The notes under the pieces are model-generated. The model did no database searches. It had not been told where the DNA came from and was given only the letters and a program-made list of their open reading frames with translations. From Pseudomonadota bacterium (GTDB lineage Bacteria > Pseudomonadota > Gammaproteobacteria > Burkholderiales > Gallionellaceae), in the NCBI GenBank assembly GCA_021783995.1, contig JAJXTH010000013.1:1-56590 (forward strand): a stretch of 56,590 bases of DNA. The letters run 5' to 3'. The position numbers and the translations under genes were made by a program. This document shows, one piece after another, positions 7,723 to 17,700 of the stretch. The first letter of the stretch is position 1. Every line of letters starts with the position of its first letter.

Positions 7723-9210
7723 CTAGCGCAGATTGTCTCCCGTGATCTTGGCAAGCCTTATTGTCTGCCATGGCTGCACCTGCTCCCAGGTGAACCGCCA
7801 TTCCCAGTTTCCCCCGATGCTTCCCGGATAATTCATCCGATATTCATTGTCAAGACAGAGTATGTCCTGCATCGGAAAAATCACCGTATTGGCAACGGAA
7901 GACGAAAGCGCTGAAATCATGTCCCATGGCACGTCTATCTCCTCATGCTTCATATACTGCCTGACTTGGTGTTTCACATGGTCCGGCGCCGAATTCCACC
8001 AGCCTACTGTTGTGTCATTGTCATGCGTGCCCGTATAGGCGACAGTATTGGGGATGTAGTTGTGGGGAAGAAAATGATTCGAGTCGTCTTCCCCGAAGGC
8101 GAATTGCAGTATGCGCATGCCCGGCAGTGAAAAACTGTCGCGCAGTTCGATCACGTCAGGCGTGATCACCCCCAAATCCTCGGCAATAATGGGAAGCTCC
8201 GGAAAAGTCCTTTCAAACGCTTCGAAGAGTTTAATGCCCGGCCCGGGCATCCACCTTCCGTTGATCGCAGTCTCCTCGCTTGCTGGCACTTCCCAATATC
8301 CTGCAAAACCCCTGAAATGGTCGATGCGCACCTGATCGAAATCTTCCAGCGCATGACCAAGCCGCCTTATCCACCAGGCATATCCCGTTTCTTCGTGCGA
8401 CTCCCAACGATACAGCGGATTGCCCCAGAGCTGACCCGTCTGGCTGAAATAATCCGGCGGCACGCCTGCGACGACAGTAGGCGCGCCCGATTCGTCAAGT
8501 TCGAAGAGTTCGCGGTGCGCCCATACATCCGCGCTCTGGTAAGCCACGAAGATCGGCACATCGCCGATCAACCTGATGCCGCGCTCGTTGGCATAGGCTC
8601 TGAGTTGGTGCCACTGCCTGTCGAAACACCACTGACAGAATTTCCAGAAACCGATCTGCTCCCGGTTCATCTCTTCAAAGAGCAGCAGCGCCTGGATCTC
8701 CCTGTTCGCAAGCGCTGCAGGCCACAGATTCCAGTTGCGCCAGCCTTGCTGTTCGGCGATCGTCATGAAACGCGCATAGTCGTCCAGCCACTCGCGCTTT
8801 GCCAAACAAAATTCGGTATACGAATTGCGCATGGCTTCATCGGCAGATGCGAAAAAACACTTTGCCGCGCTGCGCAATCTCTCCAGCCTGTATGGCCCCT
8901 GCAGCGAGAAATCCACCCGTTCCTCGCGAAATTCGGGATGCGGAACAAGATCTTCAGCACCCAGCCAGCCCAGATATGACAACTCGCACAAATCGATCAG
9001 CAACACGTTGCCGGCAAAGGCAGAGCTGCTCATGTAGGGTGAATTTCCCGGTCCTATCTCGCCCAGCGGCAGAACCTGCCAGTAGGTCTGTCCTGCGCCC
9101 AGCAACCAGTCGATGAAAAGATAGGCATTCGCTCCCAGGTCGCCTGCGCCGAATTGGCCCGGCAGCGAGGTCGGGTGCAACAGAATGCCGCTGGCTCTAT
9201 TTTTTATCAT
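7723..9210 (-). CDS. malQ: 4-alpha-glucanotransferase (amylomaltase)
   Basis: A GH77 enzyme of 495 residues that moves maltodextrin segments between acceptors and releases glucose, reshaping short glucans left after glycogen breakdown. The start (ASGILLHPTSLPGQFGAGDLG), the nucleophile region VRIDHFRGFAGYW (~290), the acid/base IIAEDLGVI (~340) and GTHDNDT (~390) are all present. The length matches the short bacterial type without N-terminal extension. Its ATG overlaps the GH57 stop by 4 bp (ATGA), so the two are translationally coupled in a glgC-GH57-malQ operon. Confidence 0.95.
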   Translation of the reverse strand: MIKNRASGILLHPTSLPGQFGAGDLGANAYLFIDWLLGAGQTYWQVLPLGEIGPGNSPYMSSSAFAGNVLLIDLCELSYLGWLGAEDLVPHPEFREERVDFSLQGPYRLERLRSAAKCFFASADEAMRNSYTEFCLAKREWLDDYARFMTIAEQQGWRNWNLWPAALANREIQALLLFEEMNREQIGFWKFCQWCFDRQWHQLRAYANERGIRLIGDVPIFVAYQSADVWAHRELFELDESGAPTVVAGVPPDYFSQTGQLWGNPLYRWESHEETGYAWWIRRLGHALEDFDQVRIDHFRGFAGYWEVPASEETAINGRWMPGPGIKLFEAFERTFPELPIIAEDLGVITPDVIELRDSFSLPGMRILQFAFGEDDSNHFLPHNYIPNTVAYTGTHDNDTTVGWWNSAPDHVKHQVRQYMKHEEIDVPWDMISALSSSVANTVIFPMQDILCLDNEYRMNYPGSIGGNWEWRFTWEQVQPWQTIRLAKITGDNLR

Positions 9211-10925
9211 GTGCTTTCCGTTGCGCGCCGCATCGCCCCATCCGATTCCGTCTCGCCCTGGCTGCCGAGACTGATGGGCTCAGAAAGGCTGATCGGTGGT
9301 TGAAGCTTCAACAGGCGGTAAAGCTCTGTCAGATTGTGCCGGTACAAACGGTCAAAACTGGCGACCGAATTCGCGGGATTGTAATCGCCAAACCACCAGA
9401 ACCAGTCAGAGCTCTCGCATGAACAGAGCTGCCTTTCCGCAGCCTCCTGCTCATCCTTGCCCAGGCGTTTGCTCGCCATCACCATGTCGAAACTGTGTTT
9501 TGCCGCGCATAACAGATCCCACGCGCGATTCTTGTCTTCACTGCCTATCCAGGTGGAAAAATTGCCGTAGACCCAGCTTCCAGCCGAAATAGTGGAAAGG
9601 CTGCCGGGCACGGGCCTGTCGGTGCGCATCGGGTCGGCTTTCGCAAAATCGCTGTATGTGCCGGTATGGATGTCAGGATGCGCCTCCAGTCCACCATACA
9701 GTTCGTCAAGAAAATAGAAGCCATTGTAGGGATAATATTCCCATGCATTCTCGCCATCCAGGATCACGCTGACGACAGGCGTCTCGTCTTCCGCCTGCTG
9801 CAGGATGTTTTCCAACTGATCGATGAAATGGATGGCTGCATCCTTGCCATGCCAGCGCGAATACTCGAATCCGATCAGATCCGACAAGTGGTCATCGCGG
9901 AAATAACAGGTCATGCCGTTTGCGCCATGCTCCAGTCTGTATGGACGGTAAAGATACTTGCCGCGCTCCGGGACTGCAAGATTGGATAGACGCAGGCTGT
10001 TGACCAGAACGCCCTCTCCGCTTGCAGCCCATCCGCACCCTTCCTCTGCCATCACTTCCAGCGTCTCGACCGAGATCGAACCTTCTGCAGGCCACATCCC
10101 TGTTGGCTCGGCGCCGAAGCGCTCCCTGTGACTCTGCTTTGCCAGACGTATGTGCCTAGACACGCGCAGCCGCCCTTTGGGATAATGTGGCGCATTGGGC
10201 AGAGGCGCATCGGGCATCGCATCCTTCGCGCTTTTGAAATCGATCAGAAGCGGCGCCAGCGGATGATAATGCGGGGTCGCGGAAATCTCGATCTGCCCCG
10301 CATCCGACAGCTTGCGATAGCGCGGGATGACATCGCTGATCAATGCGCCTATCAGGTCAAACAGCGCCTTGCGGTCCGCATGGCTGAAATTCACTGCCTT
10401 GGTCATCAGCGTCGCAACCAGCTCATACTCGCGGCGCACGCTCTCCCCGCACCAGGCCAGATGGTACCAAGTCAAAAGATCACTCATGTACTGCCCGGAA
10501 AGATAGGACAGGCCGATTTCACCTTCCGCCTCCAGCATTTGGAACAGATCCCACAGCCGCTTGTATGCAGGATAAGGCGCAATCATCTTGGTATGGCTGC
10601 TGCGAAAGCAGGAATCAAGCACGAGGCGTCGCTCAGCAGCGGTGAGTCCGTTTATGTCCCCGTGAACCAGAAGGCGCAGCAGTGGATCGCGCAGCTTGCC
10701 TGTTGAAAACTGATCCGCATAGTCCTCGATCTGATCGAGCAGTATCGGCACGAAATTGATCACCGCGCGCACCCCGGGATGGCGCTCCAGGTGATAGGCC
10801 ATATCGGTGTAATCCTTGATCGCGTGCAGATAGACCCAGGGCAAAACGAAATCGCCGCTGGAATAATCGCGATAATCCGGCTGATGCATGTGCCAAAGAA
10901 AAACCAGATCGAGTGATTTTTTCAT
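9207..10925 (-). CDS. Glycoside hydrolase family 57 protein (amylase/glucanotransferase type)
   Basis: A 572-residue GH57 enzyme acting on alpha-glucans. The family opening WHMHQPDYRD (residues ~9-18), the nucleophile motif GMWPAEGSIS (about 270) and the acid/base motif ILDGENAWEYY (about 375) are visible. GH57 enzymes in glycogen operons are annotated as amylases, 4-alpha-glucanotransferases or branching enzymes; the sequence alone does not choose. The start is ATG 10925 (MKKSLDLVFLW); the upstream in-frame extension overlaps glgC and is ignored. It lies 11 bp after glgC and overlaps malQ by 4 bp. With glgB also present, a debranching or transfer role is more likely than branching. Confidence 0.9.
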   Translation of the reverse strand: MKKSLDLVFLWHMHQPDYRDYSSGDFVLPWVYLHAIKDYTDMAYHLERHPGVRAVINFVPILLDQIEDYADQFSTGKLRDPLLRLLVHGDINGLTAAERRLVLDSCFRSSHTKMIAPYPAYKRLWDLFQMLEAEGEIGLSYLSGQYMSDLLTWYHLAWCGESVRREYELVATLMTKAVNFSHADRKALFDLIGALISDVIPRYRKLSDAGQIEISATPHYHPLAPLLIDFKSAKDAMPDAPLPNAPHYPKGRLRVSRHIRLAKQSHRERFGAEPTGMWPAEGSISVETLEVMAEEGCGWAASGEGVLVNSLRLSNLAVPERGKYLYRPYRLEHGANGMTCYFRDDHLSDLIGFEYSRWHGKDAAIHFIDQLENILQQAEDETPVVSVILDGENAWEYYPYNGFYFLDELYGGLEAHPDIHTGTYSDFAKADPMRTDRPVPGSLSTISAGSWVYGNFSTWIGSEDKNRAWDLLCAAKHSFDMVMASKRLGKDEQEAAERQLCSCESSDWFWWFGDYNPANSVASFDRLYRHNLTELYRLLKLQPPISLSEPISLGSQGETESDGAMRRATEST

Positions 10926-10936
10926 GATAAGCCCGC

Positions 10937-12262
10937 CTAGCGGATGCGATGCCCTGTCTGCCCCAGCATCTCCGAGGTGACGAGCGTGATGCCGTTCGGG
11001 CTGACGTGAAAATGTTTGCGGTCCTTTTCGATGTCGAGGCCCACCTCGAGCCCGTCGGGTATCCTGCACTCCTTGTCCACGATCACGCGCTTCAAGGTGA
11101 CATGTCGGCCTACATCCACCTTGGGCAACAGCACCGAATCCTCTATGCAGGAATAGCTGTTGACGCGCACATCGGAAAAGAGCAGCGAGCGCCTCACCGT
11201 GGAGCCGCTGACGATGCACCCGCCTGAGACCAGCGAGTCTATCGCGATGCCGCGCCGCTCCGCTTCGTCGAACACGAACTTGGCGGGCGGCAGCTGTTCC
11301 TGGTAGGTCCAGATCGGCCATTCCTGATCATACATGTTGAGATCCGGAATCACCTTGGTCATCTCCATGCTCGCCTCCCAGTACGAGTCTATGGTGCCGA
11401 CGTCGCGCCAGTAAGGTTTCTTGTCAGCCCCCATGCCCACGCAGCTTTCCTCGAAACTTTGCGCGAAAACGCGATAATTCGACACCATGTGCGGTATCAG
11501 ATCCTTGCCAAAGTCGTGGCTTGATTTGGGACTGTCCGCATCGCGTATCAACTGCTCGATCAGGAACCTGGTATTAAATACATAGATGCCCATGCTTGCC
11601 AGCGACTTTTCCGGATGACCGGGGATGGAGGGCGGATTCTCGGGCTTTTCGACAAATTCCAGCACGCGTCCATCCTCGCCTATTCCCATCACGCCAAAGG
11701 CGCGCGCGTCAAGGACCGGAACTTCGAGGCAGGCCACCGTCATGTCGGCCTTTTTTTCCACATGGAATGCCAGTAGCTTCCCGTAGTCCATCTTGTAGAT
11801 GTGATCCCCCGCCAGTATCACGACGAAGTCACAGTTGGACGCGCGTATGATATCCAGATTCTGGAACACCGCATCCGCCGTGCCCCGGTACCACTGGTCT
11901 TCGCTGACGCGCTGCTGTGCCGGCAGAATGTCCAGATACTCGTTGAACTGGCCGTTCAGAAAGGACCAGCCGCGCTGTATGTGCTGGATCAGGCTGTGCG
12001 CCTTGTACTGGGTTGCCACGCCGATGCGGCGTATGCCTGAATTCACGCAGTTTGAAAGCACGAAATCGATGATGCGGAACTTGCCACCAAATGGAACAGC
12101 CGGCTTTGCGCGCCAGTCGGTCAGTTCGTGCAGGCGGCTGCCTCTTCCTCCCGCCAGAACCATCGCGTAAGTGCTCTTGGTCAGGCGGCTGACGAAACGC
12201 GGTTCGGGATCGCCTGTTGCCACATGGTATTTTCTTCTCAGATATCCCAGCTCGACACTCAT
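10937..12262 (-). CDS. glgC: Glucose-1-phosphate adenylyltransferase (ADP-glucose pyrophosphorylase)
   Basis: GlgC (441 residues) makes ADP-glucose from glucose-1-phosphate and ATP, the controlled first step of bacterial glycogen synthesis. The pyrophosphorylase loop [19 protein letters not shown] (about 38-56), [11 protein letters not shown] (~125), the catalytic region [13 protein letters not shown] (~145) and the C-terminal left-handed beta-helix are clear. I choose the ATG at 12262 (MSVELGYL), which has GGAGG six bases upstream; a GTG seven codons earlier is less likely. It heads the minus-strand operon and is divergent from glgB. Confidence 0.96.
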   Translation of the reverse strand: MSVELGYLRRKYHVATGDPEPRFVSRLTKSTYAMVLAGGRGSRLHELTDWRAKPAVPFGGKFRIIDFVLSNCVNSGIRRIGVATQYKAHSLIQHIQRGWSFLNGQFNEYLDILPAQQRVSEDQWYRGTADAVFQNLDIIRASNCDFVVILAGDHIYKMDYGKLLAFHVEKKADMTVACLEVPVLDARAFGVMGIGEDGRVLEFVEKPENPPSIPGHPEKSLASMGIYVFNTRFLIEQLIRDADSPKSSHDFGKDLIPHMVSNYRVFAQSFEESCVGMGADKKPYWRDVGTIDSYWEASMEMTKVIPDLNMYDQEWPIWTYQEQLPPAKFVFDEAERRGIAIDSLVSGGCIVSGSTVRRSLLFSDVRVNSYSCIEDSVLLPKVDVGRHVTLKRVIVDKECRIPDGLEVGLDIEKDRKHFHVSPNGITLVTSEMLGQTGHRIR

Positions 12263-12351
12263 CACACCCTCCGTCTCGATCACATTTTATCTTGGTTCGC
12301 TCATTATCGTTTACAATCGCCACACGACACAAGAACCAGCGGAAACTTAAA
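12263..12351. promoter_or_regulatory. divergent glgC/glgB promoter region
   Basis: Only 89 bp separate the two start codons, so both glycogen promoters must lie here. For glgB, TACAAT at 12312-12317 is a fair -10 box, with TTGGTT (12292) too close for an ideal -35. For glgC the GGAGG ribosome site occupies the edge. No obvious operator palindrome. Confidence 0.4.
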
Positions 12352-14514
12352 GTGACTATACTGACTGAAGCATTGTTGCAGGCCCGACTCCACGATCCGT
12401 TTTCGCTGCTCGGCCTGCACAGGGATGGCGATCATGCGGTGATCCGCTATTACGATCCACATGCAACGGCTGTCTTCCTGCATGGGGAAGCTTTCAGGAA
12501 AATACACCCTGAAGGTCTGTTCGAATGGAAAGCTGAAAATCCACCCGAACTTCCCTACATCCTGCGCATAGAGACAGGAAACGCGGTGCGCGAAGTGTAT
12601 GACCCCTACCAGTTCCCGCATAATATCTCCGAACAGGACCTGTTCCTTTTCGGGGAAGGAAAACTGGAACAAGCCTATCGGATGCTGGGCTCGCACGCCG
12701 TTGAAATCAACGGCGTGTCCGGCGTGCGCTTTGCGGCCTGGGCGCCCAACGCGGAACGCGTCAGCGTGATCGGCGAGTTCAACAACTGGGATGGCAGGTT
12801 CAATCCGATGCGCCCGCATGGTTCAAGCGGCGTATGGGAGATATTCATTCCCGGAATCGCCGAACATGCGCTCTACCGCTATGAGATCCGCACTCGCGAC
12901 AGCGGCCATATCCAGACCAAGACCGATCCCTATGCGCAAGGCTTCGAATTGCGCCCGGGCACTGCGGCGCTCGCCGCAACTGGCAACAGGCACTGCTGGC
13001 AGGATGCGGCATGGATGGAAAAGCGATCCCAGTGGGACTGGCTGCATGCAGCGGTGAACATCTACGAGGTTCATGCAGGCTCCTGGATGCGCCATCCCGA
13101 TGGCAGGTTCTACAGCTATCTCGAACTGGCACACGACCTCGTGCCCTATGTCAAAGGTATGGGCTATACGCACATCGAATTCATGCCGCTGACCGAGCAT
13201 CCTCTGGACGAGTCCTGGGGATACCAGTGCAGCGGCTATTTTGCGCCGACCAGCCGCTTTGGTTCTCCCGACGAATTGCGCCAGCTGATAGACGCCTGCC
13301 ATCAGGCGGGCATAGGCGTGATGCTGGACTGGGTACCCGCGCATTTCCCCCAGGACGACTGGGCGCTTGCGCGCTTCGACGGCACCGCGCTTTACGAGCA
13401 TGAAGACCCGCGCAAGGGCTTTCATCAGGACTGGGGCACGCATATATTCAACTTCGGTCGCAATGAAGTGAAATCCTTCCTGATGTCCAGCGCGCATTAC
13501 TGGCTTTCCGAATTCCATTTCGACGGCCTGCGCGTGGACGCCGTCGCCTCCATGCTTTATCTCGATTATTCTCGCAACGAAGGGGAATGGATACCCAACA
13601 AATACGGCGGACGTGAGAATCTCGAAGCCGTCGAATTCCTGCGCGAACTGAACGCAATGGTGCATGACAGATTCCCTGGCGCCCTGACCATGGCCGAAGA
13701 ATCCACCGCATGGCCCGCCGTCTCGCGACCCACCTATCTCGGCGGACTCGGCTTCTCGATGAAGTGGAACATGGGCTGGATGAACGATACCCTTAGCTAC
13801 TTCAGGCACGACCCCGTGCACCGCCGCTACCATCACAACCAGCTGACCTTCGGTCAGCTCTACGCATACACCGAGAACTTCATCTTGCCTTTCTCGCACG
13901 ACGAGGTCGTGCATGGGAAGGGCTCCTTGCTCTCCAAGATGCCTGGAGACGCATGGCAAAAATTTGCCAATCTCAGGCTATTGCTGATCTATCAGATGAC
14001 GAGTCCCGGCAAGAAGCTCAACTTCATGGGCAATGAATTCGCTCAAGGGCGCGAATGGCAGTCCAGGTGGGAACTGGAATGGTGGCAGCTGCGCGAAGAA
14101 TACCATCGCAGCATGCAGGATCTGACACGCGACCTCAATGAGCTCTACCGCTCTCTGCCTCAACTGCACGACCTGGATTTCCAGACTGAAGGATTTTCCT
14201 GGATAGACTGCAACGATGCCGAAAAATCGGTGCTCTCATATCAGCGCCGCGCGCGAGACGGTTCGTTTGCCGTCGTCCTGCTCAACTTGACGCCATTGCC
14301 GCGCGTCAGATACCGGATAGGCCTGCCCGAACTTGCCGTCTACCGGGAGGCCCTGAACAGCGATTCAGCCTATTACTCCGGCAGCAACCTCGGCAATGCC
14401 GGCTCCATCTATGCTGAAACGATACCCTGGATGAACCAGCCCTGCTCCGCCGAAATCACGCTGCCGCCCCTGGCCGGGATCATTTTGCTGCCGCAATCAT
14501 CGAATTTTTCCTAA
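12352..14514 (+). CDS. glgB: 1,4-alpha-glucan branching enzyme (GH13)
   Basis: GlgB (720 residues) introduces alpha-1,6 branches into glycogen. It has an N-terminal CBM48-type module (about 110-200, GVRFAAWAPNAERVSVIGEFNNW), then the GH13 barrel with DWVPAHFPQDDW (~325), the nucleophile region GLRVDAVASMLY (~390), the acid/base EESTAW (~450) and SHDEVVHGKGS (~515). The GTG at 12352 (VTILTEALLQARLHDPFSLLG) gives the family length; the longer upstream reading runs into glgC. A GGAAA stretch lies seven bases upstream. pgi follows after 9 bp in the same transcript. Confidence 0.95.
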   Translation: MTILTEALLQARLHDPFSLLGLHRDGDHAVIRYYDPHATAVFLHGEAFRKIHPEGLFEWKAENPPELPYILRIETGNAVREVYDPYQFPHNISEQDLFLFGEGKLEQAYRMLGSHAVEINGVSGVRFAAWAPNAERVSVIGEFNNWDGRFNPMRPHGSSGVWEIFIPGIAEHALYRYEIRTRDSGHIQTKTDPYAQGFELRPGTAALAATGNRHCWQDAAWMEKRSQWDWLHAAVNIYEVHAGSWMRHPDGRFYSYLELAHDLVPYVKGMGYTHIEFMPLTEHPLDESWGYQCSGYFAPTSRFGSPDELRQLIDACHQAGIGVMLDWVPAHFPQDDWALARFDGTALYEHEDPRKGFHQDWGTHIFNFGRNEVKSFLMSSAHYWLSEFHFDGLRVDAVASMLYLDYSRNEGEWIPNKYGGRENLEAVEFLRELNAMVHDRFPGALTMAEESTAWPAVSRPTYLGGLGFSMKWNMGWMNDTLSYFRHDPVHRRYHHNQLTFGQLYAYTENFILPFSHDEVVHGKGSLLSKMPGDAWQKFANLRLLLIYQMTSPGKKLNFMGNEFAQGREWQSRWELEWWQLREEYHRSMQDLTRDLNELYRSLPQLHDLDFQTEGFSWIDCNDAEKSVLSYQRRARDGSFAVVLLNLTPLPRVRYRIGLPELAVYREALNSDSAYYSGSNLGNAGSIYAETIPWMNQPCSAEITLPPLAGIILLPQSSNFS

Positions 14515-14523
14515 GAAAAGACC

Positions 14524-16164
14524 ATGCCCAAACTCACCTCTTCCAGAGCCTGGCAAGCACTGCTCGAACATCGCAAAGCCATGGAGTCGCGCCACATGCG
14601 ACAGATGTTCGAGGAGGATGCGTCGCGCTTTGAGACATTTTCGATCAGGCTGAATGATCTGCTTCTCGACTATTCCAAGAACCGCATCGACTCAGACACG
14701 CGCAGCCTGCTTGTCGAACTGGCCCGACAGTGCGGACTGCCCGCCGCCATCGAGCGCATGTTTTCCGGCGACAAGATCAACGTGACTGAGCACCGCGCGG
14801 TGCTGCACACGGCGTTGCGCAACCGTTCCGACAGGCCCGTCCTGGTCGACGGCCACGACGTGATGCCGGATATCAGGCGCGTGCTTGCTAAAATGCGGAT
14901 TTTTTCCGAACGCGTCCGCAGTGGAGAACACAAGGGGCATACAGGCCGCGCGATCACCGACATCGTCAACATCGGCATAGGCGGATCCGACTTAGGCCCG
15001 CTGATGGTCTGCGAGGCGCTGAAGCCCTATGGATCGACACACCTGCGCGCCCACTTCGTATCCAATGTGGATGCCACTCACATCGCAGAGACGCTTAAGA
15101 AACTCAACGCGGCGACCACACTCTTTGTCGTCAGCTCCAAAACCTTCACGACGCAGGAAACGCTGACCAATGCGCGCACCGCCCGGGCCTGGCTCGCAGG
15201 CGAGCTGGGAGACGATGCAGTCTCGAAACATTTTGTCGCTGTGTCGACCAATCTCGAGGCGACTTCGGGATTCGGCATCCATCCTGAATGCGTGTTCGAA
15301 TTCTGGGACTGGGTAGGAGGACGCTACTCGCTTTGGTCTGCGATCGGTCTGCCCATCGCGCTCTTCGTCGGCATGGACAGATTCGAGGAACTGCTTTCAG
15401 GCGCATATGAGATGGACATGCATTTTTGCAATGCGCCACTGGAACAGAACATGCCTGTGATCATGGGCATGCTGGGCGTCTGGTACGGCAACTTTTTCGG
15501 CGCCGCATCGAATGCCGTGCTGCCCTACGACCAGTATCTGCATCGCTTTCCAGCCTATCTGCAGCAACTCGAGATGGAGAGCAACGGTAAATCAGCGGAC
15601 CTCGAGGGAATGATGGTCGACTACGATACCGGCATGGTGACATGGGGTGAACCTGGAACCAACGGCCAGCATGCGTTCTACCAGCTGATCCATCAGGGAA
15701 CGCGCATGATACCTGCAGACTTTCTGGCTCCGCTCGAGAGCCAGAACCCCCTGGGAAACCATCACGCCATCCTTCTTGCCAACTGTTTCGCGCAAACCGA
15801 GGCGTTGATGATAGGCAAGACCGGAGAAGAGGCACGCTCGGAACTGGAAGCCCAGGGGATGAATGAAAATGCGCTGGCAGCCCTGCTGCCGCACAAGATA
15901 TTCGGGGGTAACAGACCGACCAACACACTGCTCTTCGACAGTCTGGACCCTCACACTTTGGGCATGCTGATCGCGCTATACGAACACAAGGTGTTCGTGC
16001 AGGGCATCGTGTGGCATATCAACTCCTTCGATCAGTGGGGCGTAGAGCTTGGAAAGCAGCTCGCCGGAAGAATCCTGCCGGAACTGCTTGACGCATCGAA
16101 AGACTCACATCACGATGGCTCGACCAGGGGCCTGATTGCGCATTACCGCGAGAAGCGCGGTTGA
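14524..16164 (+). CDS. pgi: Glucose-6-phosphate isomerase
   Basis: Pgi (546 residues, normal for the proteobacterial enzyme) interconverts glucose-6-phosphate and fructose-6-phosphate. Visible signatures include the phosphate-binding [11 protein letters not shown] (~150), [13 protein letters not shown] (~204), the catalytic-region [15 protein letters not shown] (~265) and the C-terminal [15 protein letters not shown] (~502). It lies 9 bp after glgB and ends 4 bp from the convergent zinc-ribbon gene. Placed with glycogen genes it links the polymer to central hexose-phosphate metabolism. Confidence 0.97.
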   Translation: MPKLTSSRAWQALLEHRKAMESRHMRQMFEEDASRFETFSIRLNDLLLDYSKNRIDSDTRSLLVELARQCGLPAAIERMFSGDKINVTEHRAVLHTALRNRSDRPVLVDGHDVMPDIRRVLAKMRIFSERVRSGEHKGHTGRAITDIVNIGIGGSDLGPLMVCEALKPYGSTHLRAHFVSNVDATHIAETLKKLNAATTLFVVSSKTFTTQETLTNARTARAWLAGELGDDAVSKHFVAVSTNLEATSGFGIHPECVFEFWDWVGGRYSLWSAIGLPIALFVGMDRFEELLSGAYEMDMHFCNAPLEQNMPVIMGMLGVWYGNFFGAASNAVLPYDQYLHRFPAYLQQLEMESNGKSADLEGMMVDYDTGMVTWGEPGTNGQHAFYQLIHQGTRMIPADFLAPLESQNPLGNHHAILLANCFAQTEALMIGKTGEEARSELEAQGMNENALAALLPHKIFGGNRPTNTLLFDSLDPHTLGMLIALYEHKVFVQGIVWHINSFDQWGVELGKQLAGRILPELLDASKDSHHDGSTRGLIAHYREKRG

Positions 16165-16168
16165 CGCG

Positions 16169-16792
16169 TCATTCGCGCAAATCGAGCTTCCCTCTTGGCA
16201 GCCAGAACTTCTCGTTCGGGTTGCTTAAGGAACGCACTAAGATGCTGTCTCCGCTTTTGGGATTTTCTATCACGCTGACATCCATGTTGCCCAATCCCCT
16301 GTAGCATTTCGACAGCGCGCCTTCGAAGGTGGAAACACCTGCCCTGGCCCGGTAAGCGTCCAGCATGGGTTTCTGCGCCTGGGAAACATCAGGCTCTCCC
16401 GTCTTGCTGGTGATCTTGGACGATGAGCCTGCGAAGTTGACCTGAGCCAGCATCAACCCCATCACATAGTTTGCATAGTCAGACAGCTCCCGACTCTTAC
16501 ATGTGTAATAAGGCTCTTGCTCGGAGGACGCAGTCACGGCACCGGTTCCCGTGGGACAATTCGAGACGGTGCAACTGTGCAGCAGTACGCCTCGTGGCTC
16601 AGTTTTCTTCGTCGTGTTCAGCACCAGCAGAAAAAGCAGACAGGCCAGCATGACGAGCCCGACCAACACATTCGTGATGCCCTTCTTTTCGATCTGCATG
16701 GCTTTCTTCGCGATGAGCGCGCCGCAATAAGGACAGTTAGCGCTACCCGCCGGAAAAATCTTTTCGCATTTCTTGCAGATGGTCAAAGACAT
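16169..16792 (-). CDS. zinc-ribbon, single-pass membrane protein of unknown function
   Basis: A 207-residue protein. The N-terminus carries a CX2C-X10-CX2C zinc ribbon (CKKC at 7-10, CPYC at 21-24), then one hydrophobic helix at about 40-62 (GLVMLACLLFLLVL). The remaining ~140 residues are probably exported, with several cysteines (SCTVSNC, YTCKSREL, KCYRG) that could form disulfides. An AAGGGAAG site precedes the ATG. I recognise no family for the C-terminal part. It is the last gene of the run that starts with the MlaF-like ATPase. Confidence 0.75.
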   Translation of the reverse strand: MSLTICKKCEKIFPAGSANCPYCGALIAKKAMQIEKKGITNVLVGLVMLACLLFLLVLNTTKKTEPRGVLLHSCTVSNCPTGTGAVTASSEQEPYYTCKSRELSDYANYVMGLMLAQVNFAGSSSKITSKTGEPDVSQAQKPMLDAYRARAGVSTFEGALSKCYRGLGNMDVSVIENPKSGDSILVRSLSNPNEKFWLPRGKLDLRE

Positions 16793-16809
16793 GCTAGCTT
16801 CCCTTGCGC

Positions 16810-17607
16810 CTAGATATCTTCGGCATATGGCCTGCTCGGATACTGGAAGGCGACCGGTCCGTCAGATTCTGCATGAATGAACTGGTGCACGAAAGGATCT
16901 TCAGATTCATACATCTCCGACGCGACACCTTCGGCCACCACCTTCCCATCGTGTATGAAATATACGTAATCGGCAATCTTCAGGGATTCCGACATGTCGT
17001 AAGTGACCACCACGGAGCTCACGCCCAATGCGTCGTTGAGTTTTCTGATCAGATTGGCGATGATGTTGAGCGAGATCGGATCGAGCCCCGCGAAAGGCTC
17101 ATCGTAGATGATGAGCTGAGGGTCCAACGCAATGGCTCTTGCCAGCGCTACGCGCCTCTCCATGCCTCCCGAAAGATCCCTGGGCATCAAACCATGCGCG
17201 CCGCGCAAACCAACCGCCTGGAGCTTCATCAGAACCAGGTCGCGTATCATATCCTCCGAGAGCTTGGTGTGTTCGCGCAACGGGAAGGCCAGATTGTCAT
17301 ATACACTGAGATCGCTGAACAGTCCACTCACCTGGAACATCATGCCCATCTGCCTGCGCATTGCATAGAGCTCGTCGTTGTCGAGTTCGTGAATCACTTT
17401 GCCCAGCACCTTCACGTTTCCGCTTGCCGGTTTCAACTGCCCGCCGAAATGATGCAGCAATGTGCTCTTCCCGCATCCGCTCACGCCAAGTATCGCCACG
17501 ATCTTGCCGCGCGGAATCGACAGATTGATTCCTTTCAGCACTTCACGCTTGCCATAGGAAAAACGCAGGTTGGTGACCTCGACCAGATTATCGGATGATT
17601 GCTTCAA
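16810..17607 (-). CDS. MlaF-like ABC transporter ATP-binding protein
   Basis: A 265-residue ATPase of the MlaF group (phospholipid/toluene-tolerance type importers). Walker A GVSGCGKST (about 42-50), the signature LSGGMERR (~145-152) and Walker B LIIYDEPFAGLDP (~164-176) are intact. The switch position that is normally His (H-loop) is Tyr here: VVVTYDMSES, codon TAC at about 16999-17001. No membrane or substrate-binding partner is adjacent, so it is an orphan ATPase in this window. The start is a TTG at 17607 with GGAG seven bases upstream; no ATG is available nearby. Confidence 0.85.
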   Translation of the reverse strand: MKQSSDNLVEVTNLRFSYGKREVLKGINLSIPRGKIVAILGVSGCGKSTLLHHFGGQLKPASGNVKVLGKVIHELDNDELYAMRRQMGMMFQVSGLFSDLSVYDNLAFPLREHTKLSEDMIRDLVLMKLQAVGLRGAHGLMPRDLSGGMERRVALARAIALDPQLIIYDEPFAGLDPISLNIIANLIRKLNDALGVSSVVVTYDMSESLKIADYVYFIHDGKVVAEGVASEMYESEDPFVHQFIHAESDGPVAFQYPSRPYAEDI

Positions 17608-17700
17608 TGATTGCTCCAGAATAACGGGGCGATGTTATCACTTTTGCGGCGCATGGCCACGAGTTCCCCGAGAAAAATTCTGCTGTCTGGGAACGAACAG

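Noticed and set aside
10926-11321. 132-codon N-terminal extension of the GH57 protein
   Set aside because: It overlaps glgC in another frame; the GH57 family begins at MKKSLDLVFLWHMHQPD with the ATG at 10925.
12823-13959. 378-codon minus-strand frame within glgB
   Set aside because: Fully antisense to GlgB catalytic motifs; composition is that of a mirror frame.
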